This document shows positions 1 through 6,580 of a stretch of 6,596 nt of DNA, piece after piece. The stretch lies in NCBI GenBank assembly GCA_002454015.1, contig DKIB01000024.1, forward strand, positions 7,155 to 13,750, read 5' to 3'. Position 1 is the stretch's first letter; each line of letters opens with the position of its first letter. A program made the translations under genes and the position numbers. This DNA is from Proteobacteria bacterium UBA6729 (GTDB taxonomy: Bacteria; Pseudomonadota; Gammaproteobacteria; Porifericomitales; Porifericomitaceae). Below the pieces are notes generated by a model, which saw only the letters and a list, made by a program, of their open reading frames with translations, was not told where the DNA came from and searched no databases.

Positions 1-218
1 ACCGCATCCGCCATCGCAGTGTGTGGTTCAAAGGTGCGCCCGTCCTGGAGATGAATGCGTTGTGGTACCCTGCCGACCGCTGCCTCCACACTCTCCAGCT
101 GTACGGGCTCCTGTCGCCCCCCGGTGAGGGCCACGTACCAGGAATGGCCGACCCGTACGAGCTCCGCCTCCTCCCGCTGTGAGGAAGACTGTTGATACAG
201 GTGACCAGCAAACTTCAT
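1..218 (-). CDS. M48 family metallopeptidase, N-terminal part only
   Basis: This partial gene starts at ATG 218-216 and is still open at the window edge, giving 72 complete codons. The product begins MKFAGHLYQQ. It continues with a short beta-rich segment (SWYVALTGG), then a stretch typical of the front of M48 peptidases that sit beside DUF898 genes: E-AAVGRVPQRIHLQDGRTFEPH, ending near MADAV. In such proteins this N-terminal region precedes membrane segments and the zinc-binding HExxH peptidase domain. Neither the membrane segments nor HExxH is visible here, because they would lie beyond position 1. The start codon overlaps the stop of the DUF898 gene as ATGA (218-215) and has no good Shine-Dalgarno sequence, so translation probably depends on coupling. 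The family call rests on the N-terminal pattern plus the neighbour. A membrane-associated protease acting on inner-membrane or periplasmic substrates is inferred, not shown. Confidence 0.75.
   Translation of the reverse strand, partial: MKFAGHLYQQSSSQREEAELVRVGHSWYVALTGGRQEPVQLESVEAAVGRVPQRIHLQDGRTFEPHTAMADA
215..218 (-). promoter_or_regulatory. ATGA stop/start overlap coupling DUF898 to M48
   Basis: The TGA stop of the DUF898 gene (217-215) shares bases with the ATG of the M48 gene (218-216). No convincing Shine-Dalgarno sequence precedes the ATG, so the second gene is probably translated by re-initiation after the first. This supports a two-gene operon. Confidence 0.8.
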
Positions 219-1234
219 GAAAACAGATCGATATCCATACCCTCAAGATCCACAAACTCCGAGCCCAGCGCACCGCCGGCCTCATGTTGCGTATCCATGA
301 ACGTACGACCACCATCCTCGGTGATGACTGAAGTGGTTTCAACCTGGTATTTATGCAGGCGCACACTTGCCCACGGGATAAGCAGACCCACGCTCAGCAG
401 GATGGCGATCAGGTTGGAGAGCACGAGCCAGACGTAGGTGTATGGGTTCAGGTTCGATGCAAATTGGGCATGTTCCCCGAGTACCAGATTCTGCAGCAAT
501 ACCTTCCGTCCCGTTATCCAGAAGATCATGTATGCAAAGTAAAATCCCAGAGGCAGTGCTATCACAACAACAATTCCTGCGATGAGGGGACCTGCTGAAC
601 CCGGTTCCTGTCTTTGCACATGGAACACAAACATGATAAAGGCAACACCAACTGAGAGCATTATGAGCAAGCCCTGCAACAGGACCATGTAGAATGGGCG
701 AGTGGAACAGCTGGCCGCAAAGCGCACATTGCCGAGACTGCAGTGCTTGCCGGTGTGCCGCACCAGATTCTGCATGAACCCTGGAAGCAGAAGCCCCAAC
801 GTCAAGACTGCCAGGAATGGATAGATGACTACCGCCCACGCCGTGGAGCCGTATGTGCCATGCCAATTGAAGCGCACATTGCGCCATGAACTCATGCGTG
901 CATTGAACAGACGACTACGGTTGAATGCATACGGCCATAACAGCAAGATTGTGGTGGATGTGAGAAGGTTGACTGTGAAACTGTACTGATCGGCAATGGA
1001 AAATATCCCAAGGATGCACAGCACGAGCAAACGCCCTCTCAGGATCTGGCGCCCTGTTGCGTGGTAGGCAAAGCGGTCTCCCAGCAGTAGGGTATTCCCG
1101 TAAAAATACTGCCTTTTACGCACCTTGGCCCAAGCAGAGTAGATGCCGAGCGTGGCAATGCTCAGCAGCACATTGACAATCCAGATGCCAAAATACTCGC
1201 CCGCGGAGCCGGTGAACTTCAGTCTATTTTCCAC
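215..1234 (-). CDS. YjgN family (DUF898) multi-spanning inner-membrane protein
   Basis: The product is 339 residues, a normal length for DUF898. The family module appears twice. Near the N-terminus (residues 7-48) it reads FTGSAGEYFGIW, then TLGIYSAWAKVRKRQYFYGNT. A degenerate second copy lies near residues 270-300 (LLSVGLLIPWASVRLHKYQ). Between them are several hydrophobic spans, roughly residues 68-84, 88-101, 131-152, 181-204, 215-240 and 267-288. The C-terminal tail is acidic (VDLEGMDIDLFS), as is common in the family. The GTG at 1234-1232 is the only possible start, because an in-frame TAA lies at 1261-1259 with no other initiation codon between. This start lies inside the end of the upstream nuclease remnant (16 bp overlap) and lacks a well-spaced ribosome binding site. 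The stop overlaps the M48 gene start. Family membership is clear, but the molecular function of DUF898 is not established. Base composition is more AT-rich than the cyclase genes. Confidence 0.93.
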   Translation of the reverse strand: MENRLKFTGSAGEYFGIWIVNVLLSIATLGIYSAWAKVRKRQYFYGNTLLLGDRFAYHATGRQILRGRLLVLCILGIFSIADQYSFTVNLLTSTTILLLWPYAFNRSRLFNARMSSWRNVRFNWHGTYGSTAWAVVIYPFLAVLTLGLLLPGFMQNLVRHTGKHCSLGNVRFAASCSTRPFYMVLLQGLLIMLSVGVAFIMFVFHVQRQEPGSAGPLIAGIVVVIALPLGFYFAYMIFWITGRKVLLQNLVLGEHAQFASNLNPYTYVWLVLSNLIAILLSVGLLIPWASVRLHKYQVETTSVITEDGGRTFMDTQHEAGGALGSEFVDLEGMDIDLFS

Positions 1235-1536
1235 ACTTCCAGCATGATGTTGGCCAGTTTACCCTGGCGATCCTCAACTGAGCCCGCGGACCACTTCTGA
1301 TAATTTTCCAGGGTCTGGTTGCCCTTGTAGTTTGTCCCCACCAGCGGCTTCTTCCGGGGATCAAATGGGCGTTGGCTGATGTTTTGATTGCTGATAGAGT
1401 TCAACAAGGCCATATTACCCAGGCGTTGATTGCAGTGTTCCCGGTCGGGACCGAAATAATCTGCTGCGCTGCGCTTTTTACTGTTGCCTGGCAACTTCCT
1501 CAGGCCTTCGGTCCGGGGATTGAGTGTGGTACTCAC
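1219..1536 (-). pseudogene. C-terminal remnant of an HNH/DUF1524 (GmrSD-like) nuclease
   Basis: The open stretch encodes 105 residues from a GTG at 1536-1534. An in-frame TGA lies at 1569-1567. The second half matches the end of DUF1524/HNH-family proteins, often found in GmrSD-type modification-dependent restriction enzymes: REHCNQRLGNMALLN, then ISQRPFDPRKKPL, then a final helix EDRQGKLANIMLEVW three residues before the stop. In that family the catalytic His-containing part (an EH-LP type motif) lies upstream of the RLGN-ALL segment. It is absent here, and I could not find it in any frame of the next 350 bp. No DUF262 domain is present either. The fragment is therefore most likely a truncated, inactive relic. 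A small functional protein is possible but less likely. It ends 16 bp inside the DUF898 gene, so the two reading frames overlap. Confidence 0.62.
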
Positions 1537-1843
1537 AGCATCAGTTCGGTTGAGCAGAAAGGAGCCTCAACACAGTATGGCAGGGGGACTCACTGTGTCG
1601 GTCCACTGGCAGCGGCATGGGCACCGTACCTCAGAGCAGCTTCGACTGGCCCTGGTTGACTTGAGGGTCGCGGCTTGATTGGCGTGCCTGTAGTGTCCAC
1701 AAAATCGAGGGCAGCACGTAGTCTGTACCGTCTGCATCCGCTGTAGCCGGGTCTGCATCCACCCCCGGTGTGTAGTGGACCGTGAGCGTTGATACATGTG
1801 TCCAGCGACACCCGGATTGCCGGGTTTTCCCGCCTGAGGGGAG

Positions 1844-1864
1844 CCTGCCCGAGGCCTTGGCAGG
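1844..1864. other. GC-rich hairpin, 6-bp stem
   Basis: CCTGCC (1844-1849) can pair with GGCAGG (1859-1864) across a 9-base loop. It lies downstream of the cyclase gene end, next to a second and stronger hairpin. No T-run follows on the minus strand, so it is not a classical terminator. It could protect the 3' end of the transcript or be a degenerate REP-like element. Confidence 0.35.
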
Positions 1865-1889
1865 GCCTCCGGGCTCTCGGCCCGGGGGC
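1865..1889 (-). terminator. Possible weak terminator hairpin after the cyclase pair
   Basis: A ten-base arm (GCCTCCGGGC, 1865-1874) faces GCCCGGGGGC (1880-1889) across a five-base loop, with one imperfect pair. It begins about 30 bases after the stop of the downstream cyclase gene in the direction of transcription. The stem is very GC-rich, but no T-tract follows it. A Rho-independent terminator is therefore doubtful, and a Rho-dependent end or transcript-stabilising structure is as likely. Confidence 0.3.
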
Positions 1890-1911
1890 GGGGTGTACGG
1901 GGTGTACGGGG
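1890..1911. repeat. Short tandem repeat, 9-bp unit
   Basis: The unit GGGGTGTAC occurs twice head to tail (1890-1898 and 1899-1907) and is followed by a partial third copy (GGGG). It sits between the stop of the cyclase gene and the GC-rich hairpins. No function is apparent; it looks like replication slippage in a G-rich tract. Confidence 0.7.
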
Positions 1912-1919
1912 GTTTGCGC

Positions 1920-4319
1920 TCATTTGCCTGAGGGGTTCCAGACGCCATCCCAATCTGCGCCGGGAGGGGTTTGCTGCCAGACTTCGATCCGCTGCATCAT
2001 GATTTCATAGTAGCCGATTAACTCCCCGGCAATGGCCATGCATTCCGTTGCCCGGCGCAGGGCCATTTCCCACTCCTGCCCCCGATAGGCCTGCAGGAAT
2101 TGACTGTGCAGGGGCTGTAACTGCGCAAATGCCTCTTCAGTCATTATCCACTGTCGGGTACGGTCCGGCTGTGCCTCAGTCCTGCCAGGGCCTGCACAGA
2201 ATGTCCTGCACAGCCATCCTCCCTTGCCATTGAAGCGTCTGCACCACCAGGCATGCTGCACGATGGGCCTGAACCATTGGCGTCGCTCCAGCACTGTATA
2301 GATGCTCTCGGGGGTGTTTTTGCCCACTACGCGCACCCTGTCCAGTTCCAGTGTGCGGCAACCGCGGGCCAGTGCCGCGGTATGCTCACCGGTAATGATC
2401 GATACGCGATACTGCTTGGTGAGTCCCTCCAGTCTGGAGGCCAGATTAACAGGGTCGCCGATCACGGAGTAGTTAAAGCGCTTTTCCGAACCCAGATTGC
2501 CTACACAGCACTCCCCTGTATTCAGCCCTATGCCGATGCGAATTTCCACATCAAACTGCGGCTTGAAGGTCTGCTCATTCAGCAGCTGCAGCCTTGCCAG
2601 CATATCCAGTGCAGCGTGACAGGCCCGGGTGGCATGGTTTTGTTGCGGGAAGGGAGCGTTCCAGAAGGCCATGATTGCGTCGCCCATATACTTGTCCACA
2701 CAGCTGCCCATGTTCTGCAATGTATCGGTCATCGGAGTCAGAAACCGGTTCAGTAAACGGATGAGTTCATTCGGCGAGAGTTTCTCGGAGATGCTGGTAA
2801 AGCTGCGGATATCACAAAAGAACAACGTCAATTCCTGCAACCTGCCCCCCGGTTTGGAGAGTTCCGGGTCTTCCTTGAGCGCCTTCCATACCCGGGGGTC
2901 CAGATAACGTCCCAGGCTGCGCTTCTCAACCTCATCGCGGACATAATGGGCTGTAGTCACGACCAGAGCTACCAGATAGACCACCAGGGTGGGATAGGCT
3001 GCATCCAGCAGCAGTCCCTTGTTGTAAAATGCCAGCCAGGACAGGAGCGGTGCCCACAGGCTGACCAGAATTACAATGCTGCTGCTGCTGGCTGCCGAGA
3101 GTCTGCTGATAATCAGCCCCAACACCAGCAGCCCCAGCATGATCTGCAACAGCAACTCAGCCATCATGGCCCAGTCCGGACGTTCCAGATAGACCCCCAG
3201 CCGGAGCTGCTCCAGCAGCTGTACATGCAATCTGCCCGCATCGGTTACCGGGTGCAGTGGTGTAGCCCATCGGCCCCCCAGCCCCTCTGCACTGACCCCG
3301 ATCACCACCAGATGATCCTGGAACTGCCGACTCGGACGCGCAGGGTCTTCCTGCAGCACTTTCCAGGCGGGGATATGCCGTTCGGGTGCGGCCTCCGTTT
3401 CGTACAGCCAGAGCTGACCATCCGGGGTGGTGGGGATTTGGAAGTTGCCGAGCTTGATAACCTCAGGCCGGATTGTCCCATCACCGTCTTCAAAGGTGCG
3501 CACCGTGTAGGAGCGTTCCCCTTCTGCGACCCGCAGTAACTCGGCAGTCAGGCCCGGGACAGGCTCTGATACGGCGGTCACCGAGGTCAGCAGGGGCAGG
3601 CGCCGCACCCCCCCATCGGCATCCGGCACCACCGAGAGCATACCCACCCCTGCGGTTGTTCGGTGGAGTATGGGCAGATTGCACACCGGCGAATTGAACC
3701 GGGGCAATGCCATGGGTGAGGGCCTGCCCGCCGCCGAGTATACCCAGCCGGAGTTGCGAAAGTTCTGTAGCAGCGTTATGCAGCCCCCCTGCTGGTAGGC
3801 ATCGGCTATACCAGTTACGCCGAGCACTGCCCGTTCGGATTGTCTGAGGGCCTCTGCGAACTGCCCATCCGGGTCCGGCAGGCTGAGCAGCTGACGCTCC
3901 ACAGCCGCAGACACAGGCCCCACAGAGTGTAAATGCTCCAGTATCTGGCGTGGCGAGTTCTGATCCGGGTCGGGGAACAGCACACTGAAGCCGATGGCTG
4001 CCACTCCCAGTGCTGTCAAGCGCTCCACCAGTTCTGCCTGGCGGGTGCGTGGCCAGGGCCACTGCCCCAGACGCTCAATGGATTCTTCGTCTATATCCAC
4101 CATGAGTACCCGGGCCTGCGGATCATAGTCACGCGGTGCCAAGCGTTGGTACAGATCAAACTGTGCGAGGCGGAGCTGCTGCAGTGGGGCCGGGTCATAC
4201 ACGCGCAGTAACAGGGTGCACAGCAGGGCCAGCACGCCCAGTAACAGGGGGGCCTGTCGCACCGTATGATGCCGAAGACGACCCCAGCGATCACTGATTT
4301 CGGAGGTGGTGTTGCTCAT
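1920..4319 (-). CDS. CHASE2-domain class III adenylate cyclase (catalytically intact)
   Basis: The product is 799 residues. The start is ATG 4319-4317, placed by the ATGA overlap, an AGGA four bases upstream and alignment with the paralogue; the longer open frame upstream is not conserved. Order: cytoplasmic tail (1-22); membrane segment (about 23-41); extracytoplasmic CHASE2 sensor (about 47-375, with MVDIDEESIERLGQWPWPR and IGFSVLFPDPD); three membrane segments (about 386-405, 413-431, 436-457); linker (RYLDPRVWKAL); cyclase domain (about 493-680). Catalytic residues are all present: metal-binding D503 and D547, purine-specifying K543, S618 at the second specificity position, and N625 and R629 for the transition state. 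Lys with Ser/Thr is the class IIIb pattern, so cAMP synthesis is expected. After the domain comes an atypical W/C/R-rich insertion (about 681-722), then a helical tail ending ADWDGVWNPSGK. The signal sensed by CHASE2 is unknown. Confidence 0.93.
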   Translation of the reverse strand: MSNTTSEISDRWGRLRHHTVRQAPLLLGVLALLCTLLLRVYDPAPLQQLRLAQFDLYQRLAPRDYDPQARVLMVDIDEESIERLGQWPWPRTRQAELVERLTALGVAAIGFSVLFPDPDQNSPRQILEHLHSVGPVSAAVERQLLSLPDPDGQFAEALRQSERAVLGVTGIADAYQQGGCITLLQNFRNSGWVYSAAGRPSPMALPRFNSPVCNLPILHRTTAGVGMLSVVPDADGGVRRLPLLTSVTAVSEPVPGLTAELLRVAEGERSYTVRTFEDGDGTIRPEVIKLGNFQIPTTPDGQLWLYETEAAPERHIPAWKVLQEDPARPSRQFQDHLVVIGVSAEGLGGRWATPLHPVTDAGRLHVQLLEQLRLGVYLERPDWAMMAELLLQIMLGLLVLGLIISRLSAASSSSIVILVSLWAPLLSWLAFYNKGLLLDAAYPTLVVYLVALVVTTAHYVRDEVEKRSLGRYLDPRVWKALKEDPELSKPGGRLQELTLFFCDIRSFTSISEKLSPNELIRLLNRFLTPMTDTLQNMGSCVDKYMGDAIMAFWNAPFPQQNHATRACHAALDMLARLQLLNEQTFKPQFDVEIRIGIGLNTGECCVGNLGSEKRFNYSVIGDPVNLASRLEGLTKQYRVSIITGEHTAALARGCRTLELDRVRVVGKNTPESIYTVLERRQWFRPIVQHAWWCRRFNGKGGWLCRTFCAGPGRTEAQPDRTRQWIMTEEAFAQLQPLHSQFLQAYRGQEWEMALRRATECMAIAGELIGYYEIMMQRIEVWQQTPPGADWDGVWNPSGK
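2154..2279 (-). other. In-frame ~126-bp insertion in the cyclase gene
   Basis: This stretch encodes about 42 residues (681-722) that are absent from the tandem paralogue at the same point, between the end of the cyclase fold and the helical C-terminal tail. The segment is rich in Trp, Cys and Arg (for example VQHAWWCRRFNGKGG), unlike the rest of the protein. The residues RQW occur at both junctions (680-682 and 722-724), with similar but not identical DNA. The nine bases CCTGCACAG occur twice inside it on the plus strand (2191-2199 and 2205-2213). The origin could be a small mobile element or a local duplication; I do not recognise it. Confidence 0.55.
3970..3998. repeat. 29-bp exact direct repeat, copy in downstream cyclase gene
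   Basis: This stretch encodes the conserved CHASE2 segment around IGFSVLFP. It is identical base for base to 6216-6244 in the upstream paralogue, although the two genes have diverged widely elsewhere. It is part of the tandem gene duplication (offset about 2.25 kb). Confidence 0.85.
4316..4319 (-). promoter_or_regulatory. ATGA stop/start overlap coupling the two cyclase genes
   Basis: The TGA of the upstream pseudo-cyclase (4318-4316) overlaps the ATG of the downstream cyclase (4319-4317). The arrangement should keep the two membrane proteins made from one message in a linked ratio, which suits subunits of one complex. Confidence 0.85.
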
Positions 4320-6580
4320 ACTGTCCTGCCCGGGGAATCCCAATCCGCATCCGGCTCGTGTTGCTGGCAGTTGTCGACCCGGTCCAACCAGGCACTGTAG
4401 AGTGGCCGCAGCATCTCCGGGGCGCGTTCCCGGCATACCGTCATCAGTTCCCGGGCCGTGTCCCAATCCCGCTCTCTGCAACTGTACAGCGCCCGCTCAT
4501 GCAGCTGGCGCAGCCGTTCAAAGGGCTCAGCATCCAGCATCGCAGCATCCAGCAGGGTATGGAATTTCCCGGTGCTGTCCCGCCCCAGTTCCAGAAATCG
4601 ACAGCCCCCGGCAAGGTCCACGGTCCGCTGTCCCACGATGATCGGCACCGGGTATCGCTCTGTGTGTTCTCCCAGCCGCCTGACCTGATGGATGGCATCA
4701 CCGATGGCCGAGTAGCTGGAGTAGCGTATCGGCCCCAGGTTGCCTATACAACAGTGGCTGGTATGCAGGCCTATGCCGAGTTGTATCCGGGCATCAAATC
4801 GGGGCCTGAAGATCTCTGCATTCAGTTGCCGCAGCTGTGCACGGGTCTGCAGGGCGGCATGGCAGGCCAGGGTAGCATGATCTTCCTGGCGCAGTGGTGC
4901 ATTCCAGAAGGCTGTGATGGTATCGCCGGTGTACCTGCCGAGGGTGCCCCCTGCCTCCATCAGGGTATCGATCACCGGCTTCAGAAACTCGTTCAGCAGG
5001 CCAAACAGTTTCGTGGGCGGAAACTGTCTGGAGATGTCCGCAAAGCCGTGTATATAGCAAAACAGCAGGCTCAGTTCCCGCAGCTCACCGGCCAGGTGCA
5101 GTGTCTCCGGGTAGGCCTTGGCCTCCTCCGTCTGTTCCCGGGACAGCTGGCGGCTCAATCCGGCACGGGCGTTCTTCTTCTCCAGCTCCGTCCATACATA
5201 GCGCCCGGTCACCACCGTCAGGGCTACCAGCCAGACCGCCAGGGCCGGGTAAGCGGCATCCAGCAGTAGCCCCTGACTGTCGAACATTGCCCATGACAGG
5301 CCCAGCGCCAACAGGCCCACACCGACCACCATGAGGCTGCTCCATACCGCAGGAAAGCCCACCACCAGGGTGATTGCCACCAACCCCAGCAGCAACAGCC
5401 AGAGCAACTCCGCCCCCATTGCCCAGTCCGGACGTTCCAGGTAGGCCCCCAGTCTCAGCTGTTCCAGCAGCTGGGCGTGCAGGCTGTGGGCATCAGCCAC
5501 TGGATTCAGGGGCGTGGCCCACGGGCTCCCCAGCCCGGCAGCACTGACCCCGATGATGATCAGATGATTCTGTACTTTGCGCTTCAGCAGGGCATCATCC
5601 GCCTGCAGCACTTCCCAGGCAGACAGGCGTCGGGCCGGAGCAGGCTCCGTCTGGTACAACCAGAGTTCTCCCGTGCGTGTGGTCGGGATATCGAAGGCGC
5701 CACTCCCCACCGCCTCTACCTGAGGGCTCCCCTCCCCGAAGGTACGCAAGCGGGTTGAGGAGGCACTCTGGGCAACGCGCAGCAGTTCCAGGGCCAGTCC
5801 GGGCACGGGTTCTTCAGGCAGGCTGTCGACCCAGGTGGGCAGGGGCATGCGGCGTACCACCCCGTCTGCGTCCGGAATTACGGAAAGGATACCTACCCCT
5901 GCTGCCGCCTCATGCAGGGCCTCCAGATTGCATATCAACTGCTGGAATCGGGGCAACGCGGCTACCGCCGGCCGGCCGGCCCCCGTATATGCCCAACCGG
6001 CCTTGCGAAACTTCAGCAGGCGCGGCGTACAGCTATCCTGCCCGCCGCCACGGATACCCGCCACACCGAGCACCACCCGGGACTGCCGCAGCGCCTCCGC
6101 CAGCTGCTGGTCCGGGTCCGGCAGGCTGAGCAGGTAGCGCTGCACCTCTGCAGGTACGGTCTGTGCCCCGGACTGCAGCAACTGCAGGATTTGCTGCGGC
6201 GAGTTTCGGTCCGGTTCGGGGAACAGCACACTGAAGCCGATGGCAGCAGCCCCCAGCTCATGCAGGCGTTGCACCAGCTCTGCATGACGGGCGCGTGGCC
6301 AGGGCCACTGCCCCAGCCGGGCAATGGAGGCCTCATCGATATCCACCACGCGCACCTTCGCCCGGGCATCATAGTTGCGCGGAGACAGCCGTTGATACAG
6401 GTCAAACTGCGCGAGGCGCAACTGTTGCAGGGGGGCCGGGTCATATACGCGCAGTGCCAGCATACACAGCAGCACCAGCAGGCCCAGCAACAAGGGCACA
6501 TGTCGAGCCAGCCGCCGCCGCCGATAACGCAGCCGCTGTGTCCAACTCCAGCGTGCCTGCCGGGTCTCATCCCTTGCCAC
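4316..6580 (-). CDS. CHASE2-domain protein with degenerate cyclase domain (pseudo-cyclase)
   Basis: The product is 754 residues if it starts at GTG 6580. The frame stays open to the window edge, there is no clear ribosome binding site, and the true start could lie upstream. The layout matches its neighbour: basic cytoplasmic tail, membrane segment (about 29-46), CHASE2 (about 52-382, with VVDIDEASIARLGQWPWPR and IGFSVLFPEPD), three membrane segments (about 389-408, 413-431, 440-460), linker, cyclase fold (about 500-678) and helical tail. The catalytic set is broken: the first metal Asp is Y509 (FCYIHGF), the specificity Lys is R549, and the transition-state Asn is H631. D553 and R635 remain. 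The linker lacks the usual RYLDPRV-type motif, the segment around residues 665-675 is shortened, and the tail stops at ADWDSPGRTV without the usual ending. The frame is nonetheless open throughout, which suggests a retained regulatory or structural role. Nucleotide synthesis on its own is unlikely. Confidence 0.88.
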   Translation of the reverse strand: MARDETRQARWSWTQRLRYRRRRLARHVPLLLGLLVLLCMLALRVYDPAPLQQLRLAQFDLYQRLSPRNYDARAKVRVVDIDEASIARLGQWPWPRARHAELVQRLHELGAAAIGFSVLFPEPDRNSPQQILQLLQSGAQTVPAEVQRYLLSLPDPDQQLAEALRQSRVVLGVAGIRGGGQDSCTPRLLKFRKAGWAYTGAGRPAVAALPRFQQLICNLEALHEAAAGVGILSVIPDADGVVRRMPLPTWVDSLPEEPVPGLALELLRVAQSASSTRLRTFGEGSPQVEAVGSGAFDIPTTRTGELWLYQTEPAPARRLSAWEVLQADDALLKRKVQNHLIIIGVSAAGLGSPWATPLNPVADAHSLHAQLLEQLRLGAYLERPDWAMGAELLWLLLLGLVAITLVVGFPAVWSSLMVVGVGLLALGLSWAMFDSQGLLLDAAYPALAVWLVALTVVTGRYVWTELEKKNARAGLSRQLSREQTEEAKAYPETLHLAGELRELSLLFCYIHGFADISRQFPPTKLFGLLNEFLKPVIDTLMEAGGTLGRYTGDTITAFWNAPLRQEDHATLACHAALQTRAQLRQLNAEIFRPRFDARIQLGIGLHTSHCCIGNLGPIRYSSYSAIGDAIHQVRRLGEHTERYPVPIIVGQRTVDLAGGCRFLELGRDSTGKFHTLLDAAMLDAEPFERLRQLHERALYSCRERDWDTARELMTVCRERAPEMLRPLYSAWLDRVDNCQQHEPDADWDSPGRTV
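4324..4327 (-). promoter_or_regulatory. Ribosome binding site of the downstream cyclase
   Basis: AGGA lies four bases before ATG 4319 on the minus strand, inside the last codons of the upstream gene. Its spacing supports this ATG over the in-frame ATG 162 bases further upstream. Confidence 0.6.
6216..6244. repeat. 29-bp exact direct repeat, copy in upstream pseudo-cyclase gene
   Basis: This is the partner of 3970-3998, in the same orientation. Similar near-identity is seen in the segment encoding RVYDPAPLQQLRLAQF in both genes (around 4155-4202 and 6405-6456). Recombination between the copies could delete one gene's worth of DNA or drive gene conversion. Confidence 0.85.

Larger units (their letters stand above)
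1537..1919. other. 383-bp stretch without a supported gene
   Basis: This region separates the stop of the active cyclase gene from the nuclease remnant. All three minus frames and the plus frames give only short, low-complexity products (Pro/Arg/Ser/Thr-rich) with no motif I recognise. The half next to the cyclase gene is strongly GC-rich and holds hairpins and a short tandem repeat. The half next to the remnant is less GC-rich. I see no tRNA, no CRISPR array and no terminal inverted repeats of an insertion sequence. It may contain the promoter for the left-hand genes, but I cannot point to convincing -35/-10 boxes. Confidence 0.6.

Noticed and set aside
611..630. One blank entry in the findings list at these coordinates
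   Set aside because: It carries no observation and an interest of 0. Residues 611-630 of the active cyclase, to which the numbers refer, are covered by the entry on Ser 618.
1810..1828. Hairpin ACCCGG/CCGGGT followed by T residues on the plus strand
   Set aside because: The stem is only six pairs and the T-run is short. No plus-strand gene ends here, and on the minus strand there is no T-tract.
1631..1948. 105-codon minus-strand frame in the spacer
   Set aside because: It overlaps the end of the cyclase gene in another frame, is Pro/Gly-rich at the start and shows no family motif. I could not link it to the missing part of the nuclease.
3078..3093. Run of GCT triplets
   Set aside because: It encodes a Ser/Ala-rich stretch in a loop between membrane segments of the cyclase; a short codon run with no sign of wider repeat structure.
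4320..4481. Longer start for the active cyclase (ATG at 4481)
   Set aside because: The extra 54 residues are low-complexity and coincide with the coding end of the upstream gene. The ATG at 4319 has an AGGA and the ATGA overlap, and gives an N-terminus matching the paralogue.
4358..5269. Long plus-strand open frame (303 codons)
   Set aside because: It lies wholly antisense to the pseudo-cyclase gene, shows no recognisable domain and follows from the GC-biased codon use of the real gene.
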